Shown here piece by piece: positions 17,205 through 25,922 of a DNA stretch of 64,000 nt. The DNA is from JBBQWS01 sp038210415 (GTDB lineage Bacteria > Actinomycetota > Actinomycetes > Prado026). Each line of letters starts with the position of its first letter. The first letter of the stretch is position 1. The stretch covers positions 1-64,000 of the forward strand of contig JBBQWS010000013.1 in NCBI GenBank assembly GCA_038210415.1, written 5' to 3'. The notes below the pieces were generated by a model. It ran no database searches, was not told the DNA's origin, and worked only from the letters and a program-made list of their open reading frames with translations. Both the position numbers and the translations under genes were made by a program.

Positions 17205-18001
17205 GTGAGGAGGTCCCGGCGCAACCAGCGGTCCCGCAGGAGCAACAGCACCGCAAGCGAGACCACCAGCAGCACGAGGCTCAGCGCGATCGCCGCCTGC
17301 GGGTCGTCCTCCAGCGCCAGGTAGACCGCAAGCGGCATCGTCTGGGTCCGCCCTGGTGCGTTACCGGCGAAGGTGATTGTCGCGCCGAACTCCCCGAGCG
17401 CTCGGGCGAAGCAGAGCACGACACCTGCCGCCAGCGACGGCGCCAACATCGGCAAGGTCACCCGTCGCAGCACGGTCAACCGGCCGGCACCGAGCATCGC
17501 CCCGGCTTCTTCGTAACGTTGGTCGAAACCACGCAGCGCCCCTTCAACGGTGATGACGAGGAACGGCATCGCGACAAAGGTCTCGGCGACAACGACGGCG
17601 GCAGTGCTGAACGGGAGCGACCAGCCCGTCCAGTCGTAGATCAGCCCCCCGACCACGCCGCGGCGACCCAGGGCCAGCAGCAGTGCGACGCCACCGACGA
17701 CGGGCGGGAGCACCAGCGGCAACGTGACCAGGGCCCGGGCCAACGACCGACCCGGGAAGTCGACCCGGGCAAGAACCCAGGCCAACGGCACGCCCACCAC
17801 GGTGGCGACCGACGTCGCGATGACGGCCGTGACCAGCGAGAGCCGAAGCGCGTCGCGAACGGAGGGCTCACCCAGCAGCCTCGGCAACGAAGCCCAGGGC
17901 GCGCGCAGCAGCAGGGCGAGGAGCGGAAGCAGCAGGAACAGCAGCGCGAGCGCTGCTAGGACGGTGAGCGACCAAGGCGGCAGGGCCCGACCCCGTCGCA
18001 C
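17201..18001 (-). CDS. modB: Molybdate ABC transporter permease
   Basis: A 266-residue inner-membrane permease with about five to six transmembrane helices. The EAA-type loop that contacts the ATPase is visible as YEEAGAMLGAGRLTVLRRVTLPML, and the later GEFGATITFAGNAPGRTQTMPLAVY segment is typical of ModB. GTG at 18001 shares one base with the modA stop (TAGTG), and the end overlaps modC by four bases, so the three are translationally coupled. Confidence 0.95.
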   Translation of the reverse strand: MRRGRALPPWSLTVLAALALLFLLLPLLALLLRAPWASLPRLLGEPSVRDALRLSLVTAVIATSVATVVGVPLAWVLARVDFPGRSLARALVTLPLVLPPVVGGVALLLALGRRGVVGGLIYDWTGWSLPFSTAAVVVAETFVAMPFLVITVEGALRGFDQRYEEAGAMLGAGRLTVLRRVTLPMLAPSLAAGVVLCFARALGEFGATITFAGNAPGRTQTMPLAVYLALEDDPQAAIALSLVLLVVSLAVLLLLRDRWLRRDLLT

Positions 18002-18795
18002 TATGGCCCGCCGAACCCGGCGGCGGCCAGCGTCTGCCTGCCGGCCGACGACAGGACGAACGCGACGAACTCCGCGGCGGCGGCCTGCTCCGTCGAGGCC
18101 GTCACGACCCCGATCGGGTACGAGGTGGAGACGTTGCTCGCAGTCGGGATCTCAATACCCCGGACCTTCGCCCCGGCGGCCTTCACGTCGGTGACGTAGA
18201 CCACTCCTGCGTCGACCTCACCCAGCTCGACCTTGGTCAGCACGGACTTGACGTCGGCTTCCTGCGACACCGAGGTCACTGAGAGGCCGGCCTTGGTGAA
18301 CAGCTCGGCCGCCCCCGCGCCGCACGGCACTGCCGGCTGGCAGACCGCGACCTTGACGCCGGACCGAGCCAGATCGGCCAAAGCGCTCACGTGACCGGGG
18401 TCGTCCGGCGGGGTTGCGATCTCCAGCACGTTGGTTGCGAACACTCTCGACGTCGTCACCGAACCGGCCGTGACCGCGGTCTGCATCGTTGTCTTGCTCG
18501 CCGACGCGAACACGTCGGCAGGCGCACCCTGGGTCAGCTGCTGGGCCAGGGTCGAGCTGGAACCGAACGAGAAGACCACGGTCGTACCAGGGTGGGCGGC
18601 GGAGAACTCCTTGCCCAGCAACGTGAACACGTCCTTCAGGGACGACGCGGCGTAGACGGTGATCATGGGCTTGCCGCCACCCGGCGCCGCGGATGACGAG
18701 GAGGAACCGCGCGCCGAGCCACAGGCGGCCAACCCGATCACTGTGGCGACTGTCAGCGCCAATACCGTCGTGGAACGGCCGCCGCGGGCCGTCAC
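18001..18795 (-). CDS. modA: Molybdate-binding lipoprotein
   Basis: A 264-residue extracytoplasmic solute-binding protein. The N-terminus is a lipoprotein signal with a lipobox ending at Cys25 (VIGLAACGS), followed by a Gly/Ser linker. The mature part starts ITVYAASSLKDVF, whose Ser residues contact the oxyanion, and has the family-typical QLTQGAPADVFASAS and EVDAGVVYVTDVKAAG. The start overlaps the upstream regulator by four bases. Binding of molybdate or tungstate is expected. Confidence 0.95.
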   Translation of the reverse strand: MTARGGRSTTVLALTVATVIGLAACGSARGSSSSSAAPGGGKPMITVYAASSLKDVFTLLGKEFSAAHPGTTVVFSFGSSSTLAQQLTQGAPADVFASASKTTMQTAVTAGSVTTSRVFATNVLEIATPPDDPGHVSALADLARSGVKVAVCQPAVPCGAGAAELFTKAGLSVTSVSQEADVKSVLTKVELGEVDAGVVYVTDVKAAGAKVRGIEIPTASNVSTSYPIGVVTASTEQAAAAEFVAFVLSSAGRQTLAAAGFGGP

Positions 18796-19193
18796 CGCGA
18801 ACCCGGGATCTCGACGACCACGTTGGTCGACTTCACCGACGCGACCGCGATCACACCGGGCTCGAGGCCGAGCTCGTCGGCGGCCTCACGGCTCATCAGC
18901 GACACGATGCGGAACGGGCCGGCCTGCAGCTCGACCTGCGCCATCACGCCGTCCTTGACGACGCGCGTGACGATCCCCCGCATGCGGTTGCGAGCCGACG
19001 CCTGCACCGCCGGGCCCGGGACGGGGGCGTCGGCCTGGGCCAGGGCGAAGACCGCCAGGGCCGCGCCGTCGACCGATAGCCGGCCGTCCTCACCGCGCGC
19101 GACGGGAAGCCGCCCGCCGTCGGCCCAGCGGCGCACGGTGTCGTCGCTCACCCCGAGGAGCTCGGCTGCCTCGCTCATCCGTATCTGCGGCAC
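18792..19193 (-). CDS. HTH-TOBE molybdate-responsive regulator
   Basis: A 133-residue protein combining an excisionase-like helix-turn-helix (RMSEAAELLGVSDDTVRRWAD) with a single TOBE/Mop domain. The latter runs ARNRMRGIVTRVVKDGVMAQVEL to VIAVASVKSTNVVVEI. It is the first gene of the mod operon, so it likely senses molybdate through the TOBE fold and controls the operon. It differs from enteric ModE, which has a LysR-like HTH and two TOBE units. GTG at 19193 (VPQIRMSEAA) was chosen; an in-frame ATG at 19178 is an alternative. Confidence 0.85.
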   Translation of the reverse strand: MPQIRMSEAAELLGVSDDTVRRWADGGRLPVARGEDGRLSVDGAALAVFALAQADAPVPGPAVQASARNRMRGIVTRVVKDGVMAQVELQAGPFRIVSLMSREAADELGLEPGVIAVASVKSTNVVVEIPGSR

Positions 19194-19333
19194 GAATGAG
19201 ATGCTAGCGCCGCGAATGCGGCGTCGCCAGTGAGTGCACCGGGTCGACCGGGTTGGCACCAGCGCTCGAGTGACGTCAGTACGATCATGCGGAAACGTAC
19301 GCACCGCGGACGACACGTGAGGACACCGGACTG

Positions 19334-20344
19334 ATGACTGCCGACGCCAACCCCGAGGTCCCCGACCGCAACCTCGCCCTCGAGCTCGTCCGCGTCACCG
19401 AGGCGGCGGCGATGGCGGCCGGACGCTGGGTAGGTCGGGGAGACAAGAACGGCGCCGACGGGGCTGCGGTGAACGCGATGCGGAAGCTGATCGCGTCGGT
19501 CTCGATGAACGGCATCGTCGTCATCGGCGAGGGCGAGAAGGACGACGCACCCATGCTGTTCAACGGCGAGAACGTCGGCACCGGCGAGGGTCCGGAGGCC
19601 GACGTCGCTGTCGACCCGGTCGACGGGACGTCCTTGTGCGCCAAGGGGATGAACAACGCGATCGCCGTGATGGCGGTCTCCGAGCGCGGCTCGATGTACG
19701 ACCCTTCGGCCGTCTTCTACATGGAGAAGCTGGTCACCGGAGCCGAGGCCGCCGACTACGTCGACATCACCGCGCCGGTGGGAGTCAACATCCGGCGCGT
19801 GGCCAAGGCCAAGGGCGAGAGCCCGGAGGACGTCACGGTGTGCATCCTCGACCGACCGCGTCACGAGACGATCGTCAGAGAGATCCGCGAGACCGGTGCC
19901 CGGATCAAGTTCATCAGCGACGGCGACGTCGCCGGGGCGATCATGGCGGCTCGGGCCGGCACCGGGGTCGACCTGCTCCTCGGCATCGGCGGAACACCCG
20001 AAGGCATCATCTCGGCATGTGCGATGAAGTGCCTCGGGGGCGTCATCCAGGCTCGCCTGTGGCCTCGCGACGCCGCGGAACGGCAGCGGGCGCTCGACGC
20101 GGGGCACGACCTCGACCGCGTGCTCACGACCGACGACCTGGTCACAAGCGACAACGTGTTCTTCGTCGCGACCGGCATCACCGACGGCGAGCTCCTGCGT
20201 GGAGTGCGGTACCGCGGCGGCGGCGCCGAGACCCACTCGCTGGTGATGCGTTCCAAGAGCGGCACGATCCGACTGGTCGAGAGCGAGCACCGGCTAGACA
20301 AGCTGCAGGACTACTCGTCGGTCGACTTCCAGCACGCGCGCTGA
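19334..20344 (+). CDS. glpX: Class II fructose-1,6-bisphosphatase
   Basis: A 336-residue metal-dependent phosphatase of gluconeogenesis converting fructose 1,6-bisphosphate to fructose 6-phosphate. Visible motifs are IGEGEKDDAPMLF, the metal/substrate site DPVDGTSLCAKGMNNAIAV, RHETIVREIRETGARI and GIGGTPEGIISACAMKCLGG, all GlpX hallmarks. Length is standard. It is the only FBPase seen here; actinobacteria commonly rely on this class. It is divergent from the mod regulator. Confidence 0.97.
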   Translation: MTADANPEVPDRNLALELVRVTEAAAMAAGRWVGRGDKNGADGAAVNAMRKLIASVSMNGIVVIGEGEKDDAPMLFNGENVGTGEGPEADVAVDPVDGTSLCAKGMNNAIAVMAVSERGSMYDPSAVFYMEKLVTGAEAADYVDITAPVGVNIRRVAKAKGESPEDVTVCILDRPRHETIVREIRETGARIKFISDGDVAGAIMAARAGTGVDLLLGIGGTPEGIISACAMKCLGGVIQARLWPRDAAERQRALDAGHDLDRVLTTDDLVTSDNVFFVATGITDGELLRGVRYRGGGAETHSLVMRSKSGTIRLVESEHRLDKLQDYSSVDFQHAR

Positions 20345-20360
20345 TCCCTGGGCCGCGGCC

Positions 20361-21017
20361 TCAGCCCGTCGAGCGGTCGGCCATCTCCCAGGCGTGGTCG
20401 AGGACGTGCCAGGCGATCCGGCGGGCTGCGTACCTCGGCGGCCAGCCGCCGTCGCGCAGTGGACCGCCGTCGGAAGGCCGGGACAGCACCTCGAGCAGAC
20501 CGACGCGTACGAGATCGGAGGCGCTTGTGCCGCTCGGGAGCGGCTTGGGCGCCCGCACGTCCAGCTTGCGGGCGTAAGCCTCCTCGGCGGCCACGACGTG
20601 CGCGACCATCGCGTCGCGGTCGCGCCCTCCGCCGCGTGGACCCTTGCGAAGCTCCTCGGGGGTCTGGACGACCGTCGCCGCAAGCACCCGCCACGTCGCC
20701 CCAACGAGTGCTGCTTCCCGCGCGGCCTGGTCGGCCGTCAGCGGCATCCGGTCGGCGGCAGCGATCGCCTCGGGCGCGCCGAACTCGGTCGTCCGGCCAC
20801 CGGGAACCCGCTCCACGACCCGGACGTCGCAACGGGACAGCGCCACCGGGTCGAGGCCCGCTTCGCGCACGACGACACCGTACCGGTCGGCGTAGTCGAG
20901 CAAGGTAGCGACCGCCTCGGCCTCAGTCCGGCCGGCGCGAGCCCAGCCGGGCCAGCCCAGCGCGGTCGCGAAGGCGCGCTTGGGAGTGCTCTCGACACAG
21001 ACCTCGAGCGCACCCAC
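20361..21017 (-). CDS. Unknown protein with HicB-like start and DinB-like end
   Basis: A 218-residue protein I cannot name. The first 60 residues (KRAFATALGWPGWARAGRTE, then EAVATLLDYADRYGVVV) resemble a HicB-like or small-molecule enzyme-associated fold. The C-terminal part (MVAHVVAAEEAYARKL and YAARRIAWHVLDHAWEMADR) has the helix-and-histidine pattern of DinB/YfiT four-helix proteins that bind a metal. It lies 6 bases downstream of the LacI gene on the same strand, so it may be co-transcribed with it. No signal peptide or membrane segment is seen. Confidence 0.65.
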   Translation of the reverse strand: MGALEVCVESTPKRAFATALGWPGWARAGRTEAEAVATLLDYADRYGVVVREAGLDPVALSRCDVRVVERVPGGRTTEFGAPEAIAAADRMPLTADQAAREAALVGATWRVLAATVVQTPEELRKGPRGGGRDRDAMVAHVVAAEEAYARKLDVRAPKPLPSGTSASDLVRVGLLEVLSRPSDGGPLRDGGWPPRYAARRIAWHVLDHAWEMADRSTG

Positions 21018-21023
21018 GCGCGA

Positions 21024-22073
21024 TCAGCGCCCTGCGCCCGCACGCACCGCACGCGTGGCGGCTCCCGGCCGCTTCGGGGGCGGCGCGGAGCTCCCCCGGA
21101 TCACGACGTGCGTCTGGACGATCTCGTGCTCGGGCACGACCTCACCGGCGAGGGCGGCCAGGATCTGCCGCGCAGCGCGGGCACCCTGCTCGAGCACCGG
21201 CTGGGCGACGGTGGTCAGGTCGAGCAGCTCAGCCATCTCGTGGTCGTCGAATCCGACGACCGAGATGTCCTCCGGGCAGCGCAGCCCGACCGCACGGATC
21301 ATCCGCATGGCACCGAAGGCCATCTCGTCCGAGTGCGCGAAGACCGCAGTGGGCGGGTTCTCGGTCGAGAGCAGCGCAGCCATCGCCCGGCCCCCGCCTG
21401 CGACCGTGAACTGGCCGTCGACGGTGAGCGCAGGGTCGACCTCGAGCCCCGCGGCGACCATCGCCTGCAGGTAACCCTCACGCCGCTCCTCGGGCGCGGT
21501 GAACCGGGCCGGTTCGATGCCGGCTCCCGTGATCGTCGCGATCCGCTCGTGCCCGAGGTTGATCAGGTGGTTGACGGCCTTGGCAGCGCCGGCGATGTCG
21601 TCGATGCGGACCGACGAGAACCCCTCGACCGTCGCCCCGACCAGCGCGGTGGGCAGGTGCAGTCCGGAGAGTGAGGCCACCTCAGGCTCCGTCAGCGGAA
21701 GCGTCAGGATCAGTACTGCGTCCACGCGGCGCCGCAGCGGCAGCTCGCCGAAGAACCGGCGTCGACTCTCGTCCGAGCCGACCGCGTACAGCAGCATGTC
21801 GTAGCCGGCCTTGCGAAGCTCCAGCTCGGCGCCGCTCAGCACCTGACCGAAGAACCACCGGCCGACGAACGGGACGATCACCCCGACGGTGCTGGTGCGC
21901 CCGGTGGCCAGACTCGAGGCACTGGGCGACACCACGTAGTCGAGCGCTCGAGCGGCATCACGAACGCGTTCGCGGGTGCGCGTCGACACGTTCGGCAGGC
22001 CCCGGAGGGCTCGCGAGACGGTAGCCGTGGAGACGCCCGCGCGCGCAGCGACATCCTCGATGCTGACCGTCAT
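21024..22073 (-). CDS. LacI-family transcriptional repressor
   Basis: A 349-residue regulator. The N-terminal HTH is classic (SIEDVAARAGVSTATVSRAL, then SPSASSLATGRTSTVGVIVP as hinge and start of the ligand domain). The periplasmic-binding-like domain includes HEVFAHSDEMAFGAMR-type and EDISVVGFDDHEMAELLDLTTV segments. It is divergent from an amylosucrase gene and two operators of LacI consensus lie between them, so it very likely represses that operon and itself in response to a sugar, plausibly sucrose or a derivative. ATG 22073 begins right before the HTH; upstream in-frame codons are non-conserved. Confidence 0.93.
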   Translation of the reverse strand: MTVSIEDVAARAGVSTATVSRALRGLPNVSTRTRERVRDAARALDYVVSPSASSLATGRTSTVGVIVPFVGRWFFGQVLSGAELELRKAGYDMLLYAVGSDESRRRFFGELPLRRRVDAVLILTLPLTEPEVASLSGLHLPTALVGATVEGFSSVRIDDIAGAAKAVNHLINLGHERIATITGAGIEPARFTAPEERREGYLQAMVAAGLEVDPALTVDGQFTVAGGGRAMAALLSTENPPTAVFAHSDEMAFGAMRMIRAVGLRCPEDISVVGFDDHEMAELLDLTTVAQPVLEQGARAARQILAALAGEVVPEHEIVQTHVVIRGSSAPPPKRPGAATRAVRAGAGR

Positions 22074-22151
22074 TGGTCGCCGCTCCCGCCGTGTCCTGGG
22101 GCCGACGTCATCAGGCCCGGTGAGGGAAACGTAGATCGTCGGCACCACCGA

Positions 22152-22165
22152 CGCAAGCGCTTGCA
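22152..22165. promoter_or_regulatory. LacI-family operator 1
   Basis: The core GCAAGCGCTTGC is a perfect 12-bp palindrome with the central CG typical of LacI-family sites. It lies 79 bases before the LacI start, on the repressor-proximal side of the divergent region. Confidence 0.8.
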
Positions 22166-22223
22166 GCCGCGGGTCGTACCCAGGGCTGGACTCCCTGCCG
22201 CTGGAGTGCCAACCTGACCCTCC

Positions 22224-22237
22224 TGAAAGCGTTTGCA
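22224..22237. promoter_or_regulatory. LacI-family operator 2
   Basis: TGAAAGCGTTTGCA matches the LacI-family consensus TGnAAnCGnTTnCA at every fixed position. It sits 39 bases before the amylosucrase ATG and 72 bases (about seven helical turns) from operator 1, a spacing that would allow cooperative looping. Confidence 0.85.
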
Positions 22238-22276
22238 CCCCGGGCCGCCCCGCCCCCGTCCGATCGTGGAGCCCGC

Positions 22277-24220
22277 ATGCAACCGGCGAATCCAGAGGCG
22301 CCTGACCTCATCGCCCTGGCCCGCTCGTTGCTGGTCGGGGAGACCGCTGGCGAGGTCGACGACTTTGTGGCCCGGCTGGATCGCTGGCTCCCCGAGCTCA
22401 TCGCCGGACTCGACGCGGTGTACGCGGATCCGGACCTGCTGCCCCGGCTGATCGAGCTCATGGCTGCCGCCCGACGCCGACGCCCGCCCCGGCTGCGCGC
22501 GCTCGACCGCTACCGCCTCCTGCGGCCCGACTGGGTCCAGCAGCCAAGGGTGCTGGGCTACGCGGCCTATGCCGACCGGTTCGCCGCCGACCTGCCCGGC
22601 GTCCGCGCCCGGGTGCCCTACCTGCGCGAGCTCGGCGTGACCTACCTGCACCTGATGCCACTGCTGAAACCGCGCCCCGGGCCGAACGACGGCGGCTACG
22701 CGGTGATGGACTACCGCTCCGTGCGCGAGGACCTCGGCACGATGGCCGACGTCGTCGACCTCGCCGACACTCTGCACGAGAACGGCATGAGCCTCACCCT
22801 CGACCTCGTCCTGAACCATGTCGCCCGCGAGCACGAGTGGGCCGAGCGGGCCCGCGCCGGCGAGGCGAAGTACCGCGACTACTTCCGCGTCTTCGCCGAC
22901 CGCTCAGGCCCGGACGAATACGAGCGGACCCTGCCGGAGGTGTTCCCGAGCTTCGCACCCGGCAGCTTCACCTGGGACGAGGCTCTCCAGGGGTGGGTCT
23001 GGACGACGTTCCACAGCTGGCAGTGGGACCTCAACTGGGCCAACCCGGACGTCTTCGCGGAGTTCGCCGAGATCATCCTGCTGCTCGCCAACCACGGGAT
23101 CGACTGCCTCCGGCTCGACGCGATCGCGTTCCTGTGGAAGCGGTTGGGCACCAACTCGCAGAACCAGCCCGAGGTCCACGCGATTACCCAGGCACTCCGG
23201 GCGCTCACCCACGTCGTCGCGCCGGCGACCGTGTTCAAGGCCGAGGCGATCGTGGGTCCGCAGCAGGTGGTCGCCTACCTCGGCACCGGTGCACACGCCG
23301 GCAAGGTCTCGGACCTCGCCTACCACAACTCGTTGATGGTCCAGGTCTGGTCGGCGCTCGCGGCCCGCGACGGACGGCTCCTCGTACGCGCCCTCGCGCG
23401 CTTCCCCGAGAAACCGACGAACACGAGCTGGGCGACCTACCTGCGCTGCCACGACGACATCGGCTGGGCCATCGACGACGCCGACGCCGCCGCCGTCGGC
23501 TGGGACGGAGCCGCTCATCGCTCGTTCCTGTCCGACTTCTACTCCGGCGACCACCCGGGCAGCTTCGCCCGCGGCGCCGTCTTCCAGGCGAACCCCCTCA
23601 CGGGGGACCGTCGGATCAGCGGCTCGGCCGCCAGCCTCGCCGGGGTGGAAGAGGCGCTGGACAGCGGCGACGCTGAAGCACTCGAGCTCGCCGTCGGGCG
23701 GTTGCTGTGCGCCCACGCCATCGTCTTCGGTTTCGGTGGTCCACCCTTGCTGTACATGGGGGACGAGCTCGCCCTGGTCAACGACCGCTCCTACTCGGAC
23801 GACCCCGAGCACGCCGACGACAACCGCTGGCTGCACCGCCCTCGGATGCCCTGGCAGGTGGCCGAGCGACGGCACGACGCGTCCACCATCGAGGGCCGGA
23901 TGTTCCAGGGCATCGTGCGGCTGGCGCGGGCGCGCGCCGGGCTCGACTCGCTGCACGCGTCGGTCGAGACCGTCGTGCTCGGGACGGCCAACCCGTCGGT
24001 GATCGTGGCCCTGCGGCGGCCCGCCTCAGGGTTGCTCGTCCAGGTCTACAACCTGTCGGAGCGACCGCAGCGGATGGCCGCCGCAGACCTCCGCCAGCAT
24101 GGCCTCCCAGCACAGACCTGGGACCGCCTGGGCAGCCAGGTCGTCCCGCTCGGGGTGCCGACGGTCGAGCTTCCGCCGTACGCCGCCTGGTGGCTGACGG
24201 CGGACCCGACGTCGCCATGA
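22277..24220 (+). CDS. Amylosucrase (GH13 subfamily 4-like)
   Basis: A 647-residue glucansucrase-type enzyme expected to use sucrose to build alpha-1,4-glucan with release of fructose. The helical N-terminal region (to about residue 90) is specific to amylosucrases. The barrel carries LDLVLNHVAREHEWA, the nucleophile Asp281 in CLRLDAIAFLWK, acid/base Glu323 in FKAEAIVGP and Asp393 in RCHDDIGW, and a B'-domain-like NPLTGDRRISGS segment. A simple sucrose hydrolase of the same subfamily is the main alternative. No signal peptide is present, so it acts in the cytoplasm. The stop overlaps the ATG of the following ABC ATPase gene. Confidence 0.9.
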   Translation: MQPANPEAPDLIALARSLLVGETAGEVDDFVARLDRWLPELIAGLDAVYADPDLLPRLIELMAAARRRRPPRLRALDRYRLLRPDWVQQPRVLGYAAYADRFAADLPGVRARVPYLRELGVTYLHLMPLLKPRPGPNDGGYAVMDYRSVREDLGTMADVVDLADTLHENGMSLTLDLVLNHVAREHEWAERARAGEAKYRDYFRVFADRSGPDEYERTLPEVFPSFAPGSFTWDEALQGWVWTTFHSWQWDLNWANPDVFAEFAEIILLLANHGIDCLRLDAIAFLWKRLGTNSQNQPEVHAITQALRALTHVVAPATVFKAEAIVGPQQVVAYLGTGAHAGKVSDLAYHNSLMVQVWSALAARDGRLLVRALARFPEKPTNTSWATYLRCHDDIGWAIDDADAAAVGWDGAAHRSFLSDFYSGDHPGSFARGAVFQANPLTGDRRISGSAASLAGVEEALDSGDAEALELAVGRLLCAHAIVFGFGGPPLLYMGDELALVNDRSYSDDPEHADDNRWLHRPRMPWQVAERRHDASTIEGRMFQGIVRLARARAGLDSLHASVETVVLGTANPSVIVALRRPASGLLVQVYNLSERPQRMAAADLRQHGLPAQTWDRLGSQVVPLGVPTVELPPYAAWWLTADPTSP

Positions 24221-25128
24221 GCACCGAGCCGGCGCTGTCCTTGCGGGGAGTCGTCAAGCGGTTCGGTTCGCTGACCGCAGTCGACGGCCTCGATCTGGAC
24301 GTGGCCCCCGGCACCTGCCTGGGGCTGCTCGGCCCCAACGGCGCGGGCAAGTCCACGACCATGCGGATGATCATCGGGCAGACGCTGGCCGACGCGGGCG
24401 AGATCACCGTGCTCGGTCACCCGGTGCCCGCCGAGTCCAAGCAGGCGCGGGCGTTGATGGGCGTGGTCCCCCAGCTCGACAACCTCGACGTCGAGCTCAC
24501 AGCACGCCAGAACCTGCAGCTGTACGCGCGGCTCTACCGAGTACCCAGGGGGCAGCGCGACGAAGCCGTCGCGCGCGCTCTCCACATGGCCCAGCTCGCC
24601 GACCGGGCGGACGAGAAGGCCGACAAGCTCTCCGGTGGGATGCGGCGGCGGCTGCTGATCGCGCGCGGGCTGGTGCACAGCCCCGCGCTGCTGCTCCTGG
24701 ACGAACCAACGGTCGGGCTGGACCCGCAGATCCGCGGCGATCTCTGGGCGCTGATCGACCGGCTCCGCACCGAGGGTGTCACGATCGTGATGTCCACCCA
24801 CTACATCGAGGAGGCGGAGCGGCTCGCCGACGACGTCGCCGTGGTCTCTCTGGGCAAGGTCATCGCCCGTGGGTCGCCGGCCGAGCTGCTCAACCGGTAC
24901 GCCGGCGCTGAGGCCTTGGAGTTCTACGGCCCACCGGACCGCCTCGCCGCGGTCGAGGCCGCGGCCGAGGCGGCCGGCCTGCCCACCCGCCGGACGGGGC
25001 CGGCCGTGTCCGTGCTCCGGGCCGAGACCGCGTCCGCGTCGTTCCTGGAGCGCAACGGGAACGGATACCGCCGCCCGGCGACGCTCGAGGACGTCTTCGT
25101 CCTGCTCACAGGAGAGGTGCCCGAGTGA
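24217..25128 (+). CDS. ABC transporter ATP-binding protein (NodI/DrrA-like)
   Basis: A 303-residue ATPase of the ABC-2 exporter type. Walker A is GPNGAGKSTT, the signature LSGGMRRRLLIARGL and Walker B LLLLDEPTVGLDP, then the H-loop STHYIEEAERLADD. The C-terminal 80 residues form the small extra domain common in NodI/DrrA-type ATPases. It is translationally coupled to the amylosucrase gene upstream (ATGA) and to its permease downstream (GTGA). Cargo is unknown; NodIJ relatives export lipo-oligosaccharides, which makes a glycan-like cargo conceivable but unproven. Confidence 0.92.
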   Translation: MSTEPALSLRGVVKRFGSLTAVDGLDLDVAPGTCLGLLGPNGAGKSTTMRMIIGQTLADAGEITVLGHPVPAESKQARALMGVVPQLDNLDVELTARQNLQLYARLYRVPRGQRDEAVARALHMAQLADRADEKADKLSGGMRRRLLIARGLVHSPALLLLDEPTVGLDPQIRGDLWALIDRLRTEGVTIVMSTHYIEEAERLADDVAVVSLGKVIARGSPAELLNRYAGAEALEFYGPPDRLAAVEAAAEAAGLPTRRTGPAVSVLRAETASASFLERNGNGYRRPATLEDVFVLLTGEVPE

Positions 25129-25922
25129 CCACTACCCGTTCCGTCGAGGTGGCCGCCCGCGCCTTCGAACCCGCGGCGTTCGGTGCTGTGCTGGTCCGCG
25201 AGATGACGTTGTTCCGCCGCTCCTGGCGGTCGACGACCTTCGCCGCGGTGGTCGAGCCGACGGTCTACCTGCTGGCCTTCGGGTTTGGGCTCGGCGCCGT
25301 GATCGCCACCCTCGACGGAATCCCGTACGTCCAGTTCGTCGGCACCGGAACCGTGGCGACGGCAGTGCTCTTCTCGTCGGCGTTCGGGAGCATGTTCGAC
25401 ACCTACGTCAAGCGCTACTACATGCACACCTACGACGCCCTGCTGTCCGCACCGGTCGACGTCCACGAGGTCGTCGCGGCGGAGGCCGTCTGGTTCGGAA
25501 CCAAGGCCGCGGTCTACGGCTGCGCGCCCCTGGTTGTCTCGGTGGCGTTCGGCCTGCCGCCGTCGTGGGGGATGCTGCTCGTGCCGGCCGTGGGCCTGGT
25601 GACCGGAATCGCGTTCGCCCTGTTCGGGATCTGGATGTCGGCGATCGTGCCGTCGATCGACGCGTTCAGCTACATCACCTCGGCGGTGCTCACGCCCTTG
25701 TTGCTCGTCGCGGGGACGTTCTTCCCGATCAGCCAGCTGCCGCAGTGGGCCAAGGTCCTGTCACAGCTCAACCCGCTCTACCACTGCGTCGAGCTGGTGC
25801 GGCACTGCGTGTTCGGGCTACGACCGCTCGCCGACCTCTACCACCTGGGAGCACTCCTGACCTTCGGGGCGTTGATGGCGTGGTTCGCCGTCAAACGCAT
25901 GCGGGCCAAGCTGATCAGCTGA
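25125..25922 (+). CDS. ABC-2 type permease (NodJ-like)
   Basis: A 265-residue permease with six predicted transmembrane helices. The segments FAAVVEPTVYLLAFGFGLG, then YVQFVGTGTVATAVLFSSAFGS and the AGTFFPISQLPQWAKVLSQLNPLYH loop are typical of NodJ-type ABC-2 permeases. GTG at 25125 overlaps the ATPase stop. The 3' end overlaps the convergent DUF3352 gene by eight bases. It should form the exporter with the preceding ATPase. Confidence 0.92.
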   Translation: MTTTRSVEVAARAFEPAAFGAVLVREMTLFRRSWRSTTFAAVVEPTVYLLAFGFGLGAVIATLDGIPYVQFVGTGTVATAVLFSSAFGSMFDTYVKRYYMHTYDALLSAPVDVHEVVAAEAVWFGTKAAVYGCAPLVVSVAFGLPPSWGMLLVPAVGLVTGIAFALFGIWMSAIVPSIDAFSYITSAVLTPLLLVAGTFFPISQLPQWAKVLSQLNPLYHCVELVRHCVFGLRPLADLYHLGALLTFGALMAWFAVKRMRAKLIS

